In this document: positions 1-6,140 of the stretch, in pieces
How the letters are laid out: each line of letters opens with the position of its first letter
Numbering within the stretch: position 1 is the stretch's first letter
From: Candidatus Woesearchaeota archaeon
GTDB taxonomy: Archaea; Nanobdellota; Nanobdellia; Woesearchaeales; WAPY01
DNA length: 11,592 bases
Direction: 5' to 3'
NCBI GenBank assembly: GCA_015520525.1
Contig: WAPY01000023.1
Coordinates: 1-11,592, forward strand
Program-made: the position numbers and the translations under genes
Notes under the pieces: generated by a model
The model's input: only the letters and a program-made list of their open reading frames with translations
Told to the model about the DNA's origin: nothing
The model's database searches: none

Positions 1-16
1 CTCTTATGATTGTAAA

Positions 17-26
17 ATATTAAAAA
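17..26 (+). promoter_or_regulatory. TATA-like promoter element for the HTH-like/PIN pair
   Basis: An AT-rich stretch (core TTAAAA at 20-25) is centred about 26 bases before the ATG at 48, the usual archaeal TATA-to-start-site distance. No Shine-Dalgarno sequence precedes that ATG, so the transcript is probably leaderless. Inferred from spacing and composition only; the surrounding DNA is AT-rich throughout. Confidence 0.4.
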
Positions 27-47
27 GTTTCATCATACTTTTTTATT

Positions 48-593
48 ATGCTTACTTTGGTTAAACAGGACATACTCACTGTTCTTGATAAGGTTATTCA
101 GGCTCTTAGGCATTCTGACTTCTCAAAGATTAAACTGTTGAGCGATCATGTTATTCATGACGCCAGCGTCTTTCAGGATGAAGATTCTGTTACGATTGCT
201 GTTCTCATTTATGCTCTTTCTAAGATTCTTGAGCGCAGGGGCAGTATTCAAATCTCATCTTTCATAAAACTCTTGGATTCTGCTCGGATGAACCTTGTTA
301 GGAATGATTATAAGAGGTACAATAAGGACCTTTCCCATTTGTCATCTTTAATCTCTAAACTTGATTCAAAGTATAAGAGGTATGTTGTGGAGGTTATAAA
401 TCAAGCTAAACTTAAGAAAAGCTCCCGCATTTATGAGCATGGAATATCCCTAGCCAGAGCTGCTTCTATGCTCGGTGTTACTGAGTGGGAGCTTATGAAT
501 TATGTCGGCAAGTCAAATCTGAATTTCCACCCTTCATTCGATGTTAAGAGAAGGCTTGATTTTGCAAGAAAAATATTTGAGGATGAGAAATGA
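48..593 (+). CDS. Uncharacterised helical protein with C-terminal HTH-like segment (putative antitoxin/regulator partner of PIN protein)
   Basis: I do not recognise a named family with certainty. The 181-residue protein looks almost wholly helical, with no membrane segment or signal peptide. Residues about 1-125 form a helical domain whose most distinctive stretch is around 32-62 (SDHVIHDASVFQDEDS, then YALSKILERR). Residues 132-154 (GISLARAASMLGVTEW and onward) resemble the short helix-turn-helix of UPF0175-type antitoxins, in which a small helix pair recognises DNA. The gene overlaps the next, a PIN-domain gene, by four bases (ATGA), so the two are translationally coupled. That order, small DNA-binding-like protein then PIN nuclease, is typical of toxin-antitoxin pairs, but 181 residues is long for such an antitoxin. 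The start at 48 fits a leaderless transcript. An alternative is a conserved housekeeping regulator of a PIN ribonuclease. Confidence 0.75.
   Translation: MLTLVKQDILTVLDKVIQALRHSDFSKIKLLSDHVIHDASVFQDEDSVTIAVLIYALSKILERRGSIQISSFIKLLDSARMNLVRNDYKRYNKDLSHLSSLISKLDSKYKRYVVEVINQAKLKKSSRIYEHGISLARAASMLGVTEWELMNYVGKSNLNFHPSFDVKRRLDFARKIFEDEK
579..582 (+). promoter_or_regulatory. Shine-Dalgarno site of the PIN gene
   Basis: GAGG lies seven bases before the ATG at 590, inside the end of the upstream gene. It supports this start and coupled translation of the pair. Confidence 0.6.
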
Positions 594-1303
594 AGTCTTT
601 AATCTTTGACAGCGGACCTGTGATTAGTTTAACTTTGAACAACCTCCTATGGACTCTTAGTCCTTTGAAGAAGCACTTCGGAGGTTCTTTCATAATTCCT
701 GAAGGTGTTAAGTATGAGCTTATCGATTCTCCTCTGTCTAGCAAGAAGTTTAAGCTTGAGGCTCTTCAAGTTTTAAGGGAGATTTATTCTGGAACTTTTG
801 ATTTGGTTAAGAGCGAGAACATAAGGTATCTATCGCATAGAATTATGAATCTTGCCAACCACACTTTCAAGGCTTATGATTCTGACATTGCCATAGTGCA
901 TATTGGCGAGATGGATGTTCTTGCTGCTGCGAAGATTTTAAAATCAAAAGCGGTTGTTATTGATGAGAGAACGACGAGGCTTTTGATTGAGGATCCTGTT
1001 TCGATAGCCAGGCATCTTCAGTCGAAGCTTCACACTCACATATCCATTGATGAAGACAACATCCGCCTGCTTAAGAGAGAACTTTCAGGTGTTAAAGTGA
1101 TAAGGTCTGTTGAGCTTATGTCTCTGGCTTATGAATTTCACATTCTAGACAAATTAATCATCCCTCAGGAGCAGAATGTTTACAGGAACTTGAAGTCCAC
1201 TCTTTTGGATGCTGTTCTTTGGAGTTTGAAGTTGGGCGGTTGCGCTGTTTCTGATGAAGAAATTGATAAACTGATTTCTTTAGAACTTAAGAGAAAAAGA
1301 TAA
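590..1303 (+). CDS. PIN-domain protein, putative ribonuclease (large VapC-like)
   Basis: The N-terminal 130 residues have the PIN pattern: strand plus acidic residue at the start (LIFDSGPVISL, Asp7), YELID with Glu43, GEMDVLAAA with Glu107/Asp109, and VVIDERTTR with Asp125. These four acidic positions bind the catalytic metal in PIN nucleases, so the active site appears intact. PIN proteins usually cleave RNA, often as toxins. At 237 residues this is far longer than a typical VapC (about 130). The extra 100 residues are helical and end with DAVLWSLKLGGCAVSDEEI, so it may be a distinct subfamily. The start overlaps the stop of the upstream HTH-like gene (ATGA) and has GAGG seven bases upstream. 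The stop abuts the stop of the convergent methyltransferase gene. Target and toxicity are unknown. Confidence 0.8.
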   Translation: MKSLIFDSGPVISLTLNNLLWTLSPLKKHFGGSFIIPEGVKYELIDSPLSSKKFKLEALQVLREIYSGTFDLVKSENIRYLSHRIMNLANHTFKAYDSDIAIVHIGEMDVLAAAKILKSKAVVIDERTTRLLIEDPVSIARHLQSKLHTHISIDEDNIRLLKRELSGVKVIRSVELMSLAYEFHILDKLIIPQEQNVYRNLKSTLLDAVLWSLKLGGCAVSDEEIDKLISLELKRKR

Positions 1304-2269
1304 TTACTCCTCCTTCTTTATTTTAGCCACGAAGAAGCCGTCTGTGTTGTTGTCTTGAGGCCATATTCTTAAACACTTATTGACTTCCTCATTGAATTTG
1401 TTGCCCTCAAATTCTTTTATAGGCTCCGACCTTTTTATGTTCAATTTTATTTCTTCTATCTTTGCGTTGTCAAATTTATTCAGCAAGTAGCTCACTGTTC
1501 CCTCATCCTCTTCCGGCTCTAATGTGCATGTTGAATAAACTAACTCGCCTCCAGGCGTTAAAAGTTCAAACGCGTGCTCAATTAGTTTCTTCTGAAGTTT
1601 TGAGAGTCTTTTTATCATGTTGGGATTCCACATCTTTATTGTCTTCAACGATTTTCTTATCGTTCCCGTTCCAGAGCACGGAGCATCAACTAATATTTTG
1701 GTAAATTCTCCTTTAACATTCAGACCGTTCATGTTTGTTGTAACTATGTTTTTTGCTCCTGTCCTTTGAATATTTGATGACAGCGCTTTTACCCTTTGGA
1801 AGTCCGAGTCGTTTGCTATTATTATTCCCTTATTTTTCATCAAGGCTGACATTAATGTTGTCTTCGAGCCGGGAGCTGCCGCAACATCTAATACAATATC
1901 CTTCTCGTTTGGATTTAAAACTATGGGAGGTATCATTGACGCTGCTTCTTGAACATAAATGTATCCTAAGTCATGTTCGAGTGTGTTTCCTATATCCCTC
2001 CTTTCGCCCTCATAGAAGTAGCCGTGTTCATACCAAGGAACCTTTTTTAGTTCAAAATGTTCTCTCAATCTTTTAAGAATCTCTTCTTCCATATCAGAAG
2101 GAACTTTTATTGTGTTTATCCTGAATGACTCTGACTGAAAAGACAGAGAATATCTTATAAATTCCTCATAATCTTCTTCGCTTCCAAGGAGTTTTTTATA
2201 CCTCTCCTCAAATTTAGGTTTTATAAGCTTTTTATAATCTTCAGCCCATGGCATTGTTTTAGGTTCCAT
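1304..2269 (-). CDS. NOL1/NOP2/Sun (NSUN/RsmB-type) RNA cytosine-5 methyltransferase
   Basis: SAM-dependent enzyme that methylates carbon 5 of a cytosine in tRNA or rRNA. It has the whole family signature: an N-terminal region with SFRINTIK at about 48-55, the SAM-binding motif DVAAAPGSKTT at 128-138, motif IV DAPCSGTGT at 195-203 (Cys198, which assists enzyme release) and motif VI STCTLEPEE at 246-254 (Cys248, the nucleophile). The end has the family's NTDGFFVAKI. No PUA or other RNA-binding domain is attached. Length is 321 residues, matching short archaeal members. An upstream in-frame ATG at 2314 would overlap elp3 by 44 bases; I prefer 2269 because GAGG sits seven bases before it and the gene then follows elp3 after one base. 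Pairing with elp3 points to tRNA as substrate, but the exact position cannot be read from the sequence. Confidence 0.93.
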   Translation of the reverse strand: MEPKTMPWAEDYKKLIKPKFEERYKKLLGSEEDYEEFIRYSLSFQSESFRINTIKVPSDMEEEILKRLREHFELKKVPWYEHGYFYEGERRDIGNTLEHDLGYIYVQEAASMIPPIVLNPNEKDIVLDVAAAPGSKTTLMSALMKNKGIIIANDSDFQRVKALSSNIQRTGAKNIVTTNMNGLNVKGEFTKILVDAPCSGTGTIRKSLKTIKMWNPNMIKRLSKLQKKLIEHAFELLTPGGELVYSTCTLEPEEDEGTVSYLLNKFDNAKIEEIKLNIKRSEPIKEFEGNKFNEEVNKCLRIWPQDNNTDGFFVAKIKKEE

Positions 2270-2270
2270 C

Positions 2271-3980
2271 TTAAATCCTCTTTGACATGTAGACTCCTTT
2301 CTTTTTGTATCCAAACTTCTTGTAGTATTCTTTGACGCCTATGCCTGATATTATCAGCATTTCTCTCTTGCCGAACTCTTCCCTTGCAATCCTCTCAGCT
2401 TCTTTTAATAGTTTTCTGCCGAAGCCGCGGTGCTGCATTGAATTGTCTTCTGTTTTGTCGCCTATTGGTATTGCTTCTCCGTAAACATGAAGCTCTCTAA
2501 CCCCTGTGCTCTCTTCTGTTATTTCTTTTCTAAATGGTTTATTCGGTATTCTTAGCCTTAAGAACCCGAGCAGTATGTCATTTTTTGTGTCGTCGTAGCT
2601 TAAGAATATTTCATCTCCTCCGCTGGCTTTATAATCTATTCTGTTCATCTTTACAGACGAAAAATCAACTTTTCTTCCTCTTGGTTCTCTGCACCTTATG
2701 CAGTTGCATTTTAATCCTCTCTTATCCATTATTTTATGAATGTGCTGTCTTAAATTTGTTATGTCAACTCCCGCCTCGCTGTACTTTGTCGGTATGTCCC
2801 TCTGGACTCTCATTATCCTGCAGTATTTAGGGACATATTTTTTCATCTCAATTATCTCTTCAGTCGCTTCTTCCGTCGTTAATGGTTTGTACTTTCCTTC
2901 TTTCCACCAGTCATAAACCTTTGTTCCTTTGAACACCATAAGAGGATATATCTTCAGTGCATCAGGTTTGAAATTCTCATCCTCAAATAGTTTCTTAAAC
3001 ATGTTTATGTCCATTTCTTTTGTTGAACCAGGCATGCCCGGCATCATATGATAGCCGACTTTTAAGAAAGAGTCTCTCAACAGTTGAGTTGCTTCTATAA
3101 CTTCTTTTACTCCATGACCCCTATTTACTTTTTTTAATACTTCATCGTATAAACTCTGGACTCCCAGTTCGACTCTTGTTGTTCCTAATCTTAACATTTG
3201 GCTTATGTGCTCTTCTCTTGCATAGTCGGGCCTTGTTTCTATACACATTGCCACAATTCTTATATTGCTTGTTTCGTTCTTTTCCTGCTCTTCCTCGAGA
3301 GAAGTTGCTTTTAAGGCGCTTATTGTTCTGAGTTTCTCTTGTATCCTTCGAGTTCTCTCTTTTGAAAACTTTGCCGGAAGTTCGAAGAACTCGTTGAATT
3401 TTTCTCTGTCAAATCTGTTGTTGCTGTAGAACATTGATGAGAAATCATTCATTGCTTGGAAGCTTTTTCTTATGAAAAAATCTTGATATTCCTTATTGAA
3501 GCTTGGGAAAGTTCCCCCCATTATTATTAACTCTACTTTTTCCGGCGTGTGTCCCAATGCAAAGTATTGTTCAAGCCTGTTGAACACTTGAAGGTACGGG
3601 TCATATTTAGCCCTCGCTGCTCTTCTTGCTGCAGGTTCTTTCCCAGTGTAGCTTTGAGGCGTTTCTCCAAAGTAACTGTCCGGGCCTCCTGGGCAGTAGG
3701 CGCATTTTCCGTGCGGACAGGGGAAGGGGTAAGTCATTATTGCTACCGGCGTCACTCCTGAAATGGATCTTGATGGTTTTGTCAAAAGTAATTTTCTGAT
3801 TTTATCATAATCTTCTTCATTTTGTTTTAAGTAAGTTAGTATCTCTATGTTTGTGGGCATTTTGCTTAGGTTGTGTTCTTTAGCGAATCTTCTTTTCAAT
3901 TTCTCGAGGCTTTTATGATCCTTTATCCCTTTTTTTCTTATTAATTCAATTATTCCTTCTGATATTTCTTTCTTGTCCAT
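2271..3980 (-). CDS. elp3: Elp3-type tRNA uridine-34 carboxymethyl modification enzyme (radical SAM + GNAT)
   Basis: Archaeal Elp3 acts alone, using SAM radical chemistry and acetyl-CoA to start the cm5-type modification of wobble uridine 34 in tRNA. With the start at 3980 the protein has 569 residues. The radical SAM cluster motif is PCPHGKCAYCPGGPDS with Cys88, Cys93 and Cys96, followed by PQSYTGKEPAARRAARAKYDPY, a stretch shared with eukaryotic Elp3. CIETRPD is at 246-252 and MPGMPGS at 313-319. A cysteine cluster (Cys425, Cys427, Cys430) fits the zinc site linking the two domains. The GNAT domain occupies about 455-569, with the acetyl-CoA loop QHRGFGRKLL at 516-525. A longer reading from 4058 is possible but would cross the TATA box at 4012-4019, so 3980 is preferred. 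It is the first gene of an operon with the methyltransferase. Confidence 0.95.
   Translation of the reverse strand: MDKKEISEGIIELIRKKGIKDHKSLEKLKRRFAKEHNLSKMPTNIEILTYLKQNEEDYDKIRKLLLTKPSRSISGVTPVAIMTYPFPCPHGKCAYCPGGPDSYFGETPQSYTGKEPAARRAARAKYDPYLQVFNRLEQYFALGHTPEKVELIIMGGTFPSFNKEYQDFFIRKSFQAMNDFSSMFYSNNRFDREKFNEFFELPAKFSKERTRRIQEKLRTISALKATSLEEEQEKNETSNIRIVAMCIETRPDYAREEHISQMLRLGTTRVELGVQSLYDEVLKKVNRGHGVKEVIEATQLLRDSFLKVGYHMMPGMPGSTKEMDINMFKKLFEDENFKPDALKIYPLMVFKGTKVYDWWKEGKYKPLTTEEATEEIIEMKKYVPKYCRIMRVQRDIPTKYSEAGVDITNLRQHIHKIMDKRGLKCNCIRCREPRGRKVDFSSVKMNRIDYKASGGDEIFLSYDDTKNDILLGFLRLRIPNKPFRKEITEESTGVRELHVYGEAIPIGDKTEDNSMQHRGFGRKLLKEAERIAREEFGKREMLIISGIGVKEYYKKFGYKKKGVYMSKRI
2277..2280 (-). 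promoter_or_regulatory. Shine-Dalgarno site fixing the methyltransferase start
   Basis: On the minus strand GAGG lies seven bases before the ATG at 2269, within the last codons of elp3. It favours that start over the upstream in-frame ATG at 2314. Confidence 0.65.
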
Positions 3981-4011
3981 TTTTATTTTAGCATGGAGAA
4001 AAATCATTAGA

Positions 4012-4019
4012 TTTATAAA
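4012..4019. promoter_or_regulatory. Palindromic TATA box shared by divergent elp3 and M50 protease genes
   Basis: TTTATAAA is its own reverse complement and is the clearest TATA element in the 61-base gap between the starts at 3980 (minus) and 4042 (plus). Its centre is about 26 bases before the M50 ATG, which predicts a leaderless transcript, and about 35 bases before the elp3 ATG, which predicts a leader of around ten bases. Bidirectional use is inferred. Confidence 0.55.
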
Positions 4020-4041
4020 CTCTTGTTTTAGTTTTGTTTTT

Positions 4042-4614
4042 ATGACTGCCTTGTTCACTTTCGGCGAGTTGTTTGATATAGTTGCTATGTCTTTGATAAT
4101 CGGATTTATATTTTCTGATTTCTTCTCTGATTATTATCATAAATTTAAGGGATACGCGGAGAGATTTCCAACTTATGGTTTTGATTGGTCTTCTTTCTGG
4201 TTCGCCACCTTGCTCGTTGCTCCTACAATAATTCTTCATGAGTTTGGCCATAAGTTTGTTGCTTTGTCCTTTGGCCTTCATGCTACTTTTCACGCTGCTT
4301 ATGTGTGGCTTCTTCTTGCTGTGGTTCTTAAACTTGTCGGCTCACCCTTCTTATTCTTTGTTCCTGCTTTTGTCTCTATAGCTGGAGTTTCAACTCCCCT
4401 GCAATCTGCCTTGATTGCTTTTGCTGGTCCAGGAACTAACCTGTTGCTTTACTTAATATCAAAAATATTCATAAAATCATCATCTAAGAAGGCACTGCCT
4501 TACTGGCTTTTGTTCTCTAAGATTAATCTGTTCTTCTTTATATTCAACATGCTGCCCATCCCAGGATTTGATGGCTTTACTGTTTATTTGAATTTGTTTA
4601 GAATGTTGTTTTAG
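4042..4614 (+). CDS. Site-2 protease family membrane metalloprotease (peptidase M50)
   Basis: Intramembrane zinc protease of 190 residues with about five to six hydrophobic segments. The zinc-binding motif HEFGH is at 66-70 inside a membrane segment (PTIILHEFGHKFVALSFG), and the third ligand motif NMLPIPGFDG is at 169-178 with Asp177. FAGPGTNLLLY at 127-137 is the GPxxN element found before the last segments in this family, so all catalytic parts are present. It has no PDZ or CBS domain, making it a minimal M50 protein. The in-frame ATG at 3973 would extend the protein into the elp3 coding region and across the TATA box; 4042 is preferred and fits leaderless initiation. Its stop codon merges with the ribosome binding site of the FKBP gene, so the two form an operon. 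The substrate is unknown. Confidence 0.9.
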   Translation: MTALFTFGELFDIVAMSLIIGFIFSDFFSDYYHKFKGYAERFPTYGFDWSSFWFATLLVAPTIILHEFGHKFVALSFGLHATFHAAYVWLLLAVVLKLVGSPFLFFVPAFVSIAGVSTPLQSALIAFAGPGTNLLLYLISKIFIKSSSKKALPYWLLFSKINLFFFIFNMLPIPGFDGFTVYLNLFRMLF

Positions 4615-4619
4615 GAGGT
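4614..4619 (+). promoter_or_regulatory. Strong Shine-Dalgarno of the FKBP gene, overlapping the M50 stop
   Basis: GGAGGT starts on the last base of the M50 stop codon (TAG) and lies five bases before the ATG at 4625. It is the strongest ribosome binding site on the plus strand and indicates translational linkage of the two genes. Confidence 0.75.
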
Positions 4620-4624
4620 AAAAA

Positions 4625-5119
4625 ATGACTGAAGAAGATAAGGTTGAGAAAAATAAAAATATGAATGAGAAAGGAGTAGAAGGTTCAAAAAAGGTTGTTA
4701 AGGACGGTTCTGAAGTTTCCTTAATTTATGTTGGCAGGACTGATGATGGCGTTGTTTTTGACGAGGTCAAAGATAGGGAGCATCCTTTCAAGTTTAAGGT
4801 TGGCTCAAAGCAGGTCCTTCCGAAGTTTGAGGAAGCGTTGAAAGGTCTTGGTGTTGGAGATAAAAAGTCAATCCACTTAAGTTCTAAGGAGGCTTATGGG
4901 GATGTAAAAGATTCTTTGTTTGTTGAGCTTCCGAGAAATCTTGTAGATACGAAGATAGAGCTTGAGAAAGGAAAGAGGCTTGTGTTTAGGACTCCTGATG
5001 GTTCAATAGTCTACGCTGTTGTCAAGGACTTCAATGATTCAACAGTGAAGCTTGATTTAAATCATCCTTTGGCTGGCAAGAATCTGAACTTTGATGTGGA
5101 GATCGTTGGAGTTGATTAA
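4625..5119 (+). CDS. FKBP-type peptidyl-prolyl cis-trans isomerase (SlyD-like)
   Basis: Prolyl isomerase and probable chaperone, 164 residues. A charged, probably disordered N-terminal tail (1-25) precedes the FKBP core: VSLIYVGRTDDGVVFDE at 31-47, QVLPKFEEALKGLGVGDKKS at 63-82 and KEAYGD at 88-93. An inserted segment at about 95-142 sits where SlyD proteins carry their substrate-binding flap. LNHPLAGKNLNFDVEIVGV at 145-163 is the family's typical return to the FKBP core. No signal peptide or membrane segment is present, so it should act in the cytosol. The strong GGAGGT site supports the start at 4625; an internal ATG at residue 13 would simply remove the tail. Being coupled to a membrane protease suggests a role in protein quality control, which is inference. 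Confidence 0.92.
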   Translation: MTEEDKVEKNKNMNEKGVEGSKKVVKDGSEVSLIYVGRTDDGVVFDEVKDREHPFKFKVGSKQVLPKFEEALKGLGVGDKKSIHLSSKEAYGDVKDSLFVELPRNLVDTKIELEKGKRLVFRTPDGSIVYAVVKDFNDSTVKLDLNHPLAGKNLNFDVEIVGVD

Positions 5120-5121
5120 GC

Positions 5122-5140
5122 ATAAATTTGTTTTATTCTT
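5122..5140 (+). terminator. U-rich terminator of the M50-FKBP operon
   Basis: The 19-base gap between the convergent FKBP and nucS stops is T-rich on the plus strand (TTTGTTTTATTCTT). Archaeal transcription ends at U-rich tracts without needing a hairpin, and no hairpin is evident here. Confidence 0.45.
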
Positions 5141-5879
5141 ACTTCTTAAATTCAAAAATTTTCTTCTGTTTTCTTCTCTCATTCTCAAGGTACTTTGGCG
5201 GAAGAACTCTCTTGTATTCAAAGCCGAAATCATGGAGCATCTTCTCAGCATTTGGCGTTATCCTTGGACATGCGAGTATGCCTTTAACATTCTTTATTCC
5301 CTTAGCTGCTTTTATTCTCTCCACATACCTCCTAAGTTGAGATACAGCTTTTAAATCTCCCACATATCTTTTTGTTTCAATAACGATAAGGTTTCCTTTT
5401 GAGTCGTAGCCGAATACATCTATAAACCCATATTTTGTATGTTCTTCTCTGCTTAAGGGCTTGAATTCTTTGCTTATCAGTTTGGGATTGTTCATTATCA
5501 TGTCGGCCATATCCCTCTCTGTTCCTTTTATTATGAGCCTCTGGTTATCCTCTAAGTTCTTGCTTTTTAAGAAATACATTTTTCTGATTATTACTTCTAA
5601 ATCTTCCTTGTATTTTTTGTTGCGGGCTTTTATCCTTAATTCTTTATTGTCTGTTGTTATTGTATACTCTGTTTCCTCCTTCATATAATTTATTGGCATG
5701 CTGTTTTTCGGCTGGTGGATCAGCAGTGTTCTATCTTGCTTTATGATTATTATTCTATCGCCTTCAGCTAAGAAGCTTTCCGCTCTTCCAGAGTAATAAA
5801 CCTCGCACCTTGCGAACATAACTATTGTTTCTTTTCCCAAAGCATCTTCTATCTTTACCTTGGCGCTTTCATTGTCCAT
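5139..5879 (-). CDS. nucS: Endonuclease NucS (RecB-like, mismatch/branched DNA repair nuclease)
   Basis: NucS/EndoMS cleaves mismatched or branched DNA and is guided by PCNA in archaea. The 246-residue protein has an N-terminal DNA-binding domain (about 1-120; YYSGRAES at 28-35 and LLIHQPKNSMPINYM at 52-66) and a C-terminal RecB-like nuclease domain. The catalytic set is visible as GFIDVFGYD with Asp154 and VIETKR with Glu168 and Lys170, followed by QLRRYVERI at 181-189. The position usually written NW in this family appears as Asn64-Tyr65. The C-terminus contains Q238, I241 and F244 in the spacing of a PCNA-interacting peptide (QKKIFEFK), though only one of the two aromatic positions is kept. 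The ATG at 5879 lies about 25 bases from the TATA-like box at 5901-5908, so it is likely leaderless. It converges with the FKBP gene. Confidence 0.93.
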   Translation of the reverse strand: MDNESAKVKIEDALGKETIVMFARCEVYYSGRAESFLAEGDRIIIIKQDRTLLIHQPKNSMPINYMKEETEYTITTDNKELRIKARNKKYKEDLEVIIRKMYFLKSKNLEDNQRLIIKGTERDMADMIMNNPKLISKEFKPLSREEHTKYGFIDVFGYDSKGNLIVIETKRYVGDLKAVSQLRRYVERIKAAKGIKNVKGILACPRITPNAEKMLHDFGFEYKRVLPPKYLENERRKQKKIFEFKK

Positions 5880-5900
5880 AATCTTTTTAACATCAAAATG

Positions 5901-5908
5901 TTTTTAAA
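5901..5908. promoter_or_regulatory. TATA-like box shared by divergent nucS and Cys4 protein genes
   Basis: TTTTTAAA reads as TTTAAAAA on the other strand. Its centre is about 25 bases from the nucS ATG at 5879, predicting a leaderless nucS transcript, and about 35 bases from the plus-strand ATG at 5940, predicting a ten-base leader carrying GGTGA. No other good TATA candidate lies in this gap. Confidence 0.5.
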
Positions 5909-5930
5909 CTTAACTGAGTTTCTCTATGAT

Positions 5931-5935
5931 GGTGA
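5931..5935 (+). promoter_or_regulatory. Ribosome binding site choosing the start of the Cys4 protein
   Basis: GGTGA is complementary to the 16S rRNA end and lies four bases before the ATG at 5940. An upstream in-frame ATG at 5898 lies next to the TATA-like box and has no such site, so it is unlikely to be used. Confidence 0.55.
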
Positions 5936-5939
5936 GTTT

Positions 5940-6128
5940 ATGGGAAAGAAAAGCAAGCGCCAAGTTCGTAAGGTAACTCCAAGGTGGCTTAGGGAGCAGA
6001 AGCTCTTTGAGCATTCAAAGAAGTATCCTAATTGTGTAGGCACATATCCTGATTGCCCTGATAAAATTGAGGACCCAAACAATCCGCCAGAGCAGTGCAA
6101 GAAGTGTCCTATGTATAAACTTAGGTAA
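5940..6128 (+). CDS. Small four-cysteine protein, probable zinc-binding
   Basis: A 62-residue protein I do not recognise. The first 30 residues are strongly basic (MGKKSKRQVRKVTPRWLREQ), suited to binding nucleic acid or the ribosome. The second half has four cysteines in the pattern C-x6-C-x13-C-x2-C (Cys32, Cys39, Cys53, Cys56) within a proline- and asparagine-rich loop, and the end is CKKCPMYKLR. This suggests one treble-clef-like or ribbon-like zinc site; an iron-sulfur cluster is less likely but not excluded. Reality as a gene is supported by GGTGA before the ATG, a TATA-like box at suitable distance, and a composition unlike a chance reading frame. It is divergent from nucS and followed 42 bases later by a separately promoted regulator gene, so its partner is uncertain. 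Confidence 0.75.
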   Translation: MGKKSKRQVRKVTPRWLREQKLFEHSKKYPNCVGTYPDCPDKIEDPNNPPEQCKKCPMYKLR

Positions 6129-6140
6129 ATTATAAGAACT

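Noticed and set aside
590..1303. Calling the PIN protein a standard VapC toxin
   Set aside because: The PIN core fits, but at 237 residues with a 100-residue helical extension and a large partner it is not a classical VapBC module.
2270..2314. N-terminal extension of the methyltransferase from the ATG at 2314
   Set aside because: It lies within the elp3 coding end, while the ATG at 2269 has a well-placed GAGG and one-base spacing after elp3.
3973..4041. N-terminal extension of the M50 protease from the ATG at 3973
   Set aside because: It would overlap the start of elp3, cross the TATA box at 4012-4019, and add a sequence without family resemblance.
3981..4058. N-terminal extension of Elp3 from the ATG at 4058 or 4007
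   Set aside because: The longer reading overlaps the divergent M50 gene or its promoter. The start at 3980 lies downstream of the shared TATA box and keeps the whole conserved protein.
5091..5354. Plus-strand hydrophobic reading frames opposite nucS
   Set aside because: They overlap the well-supported nucS nuclease domain and look like antisense shadows, not membrane proteins.
5898..5939. Upstream ATG at 5898 for the four-cysteine protein
   Set aside because: It lies beside the TATA-like box and lacks a ribosome binding site; the ATG at 5940 has GGTGA.
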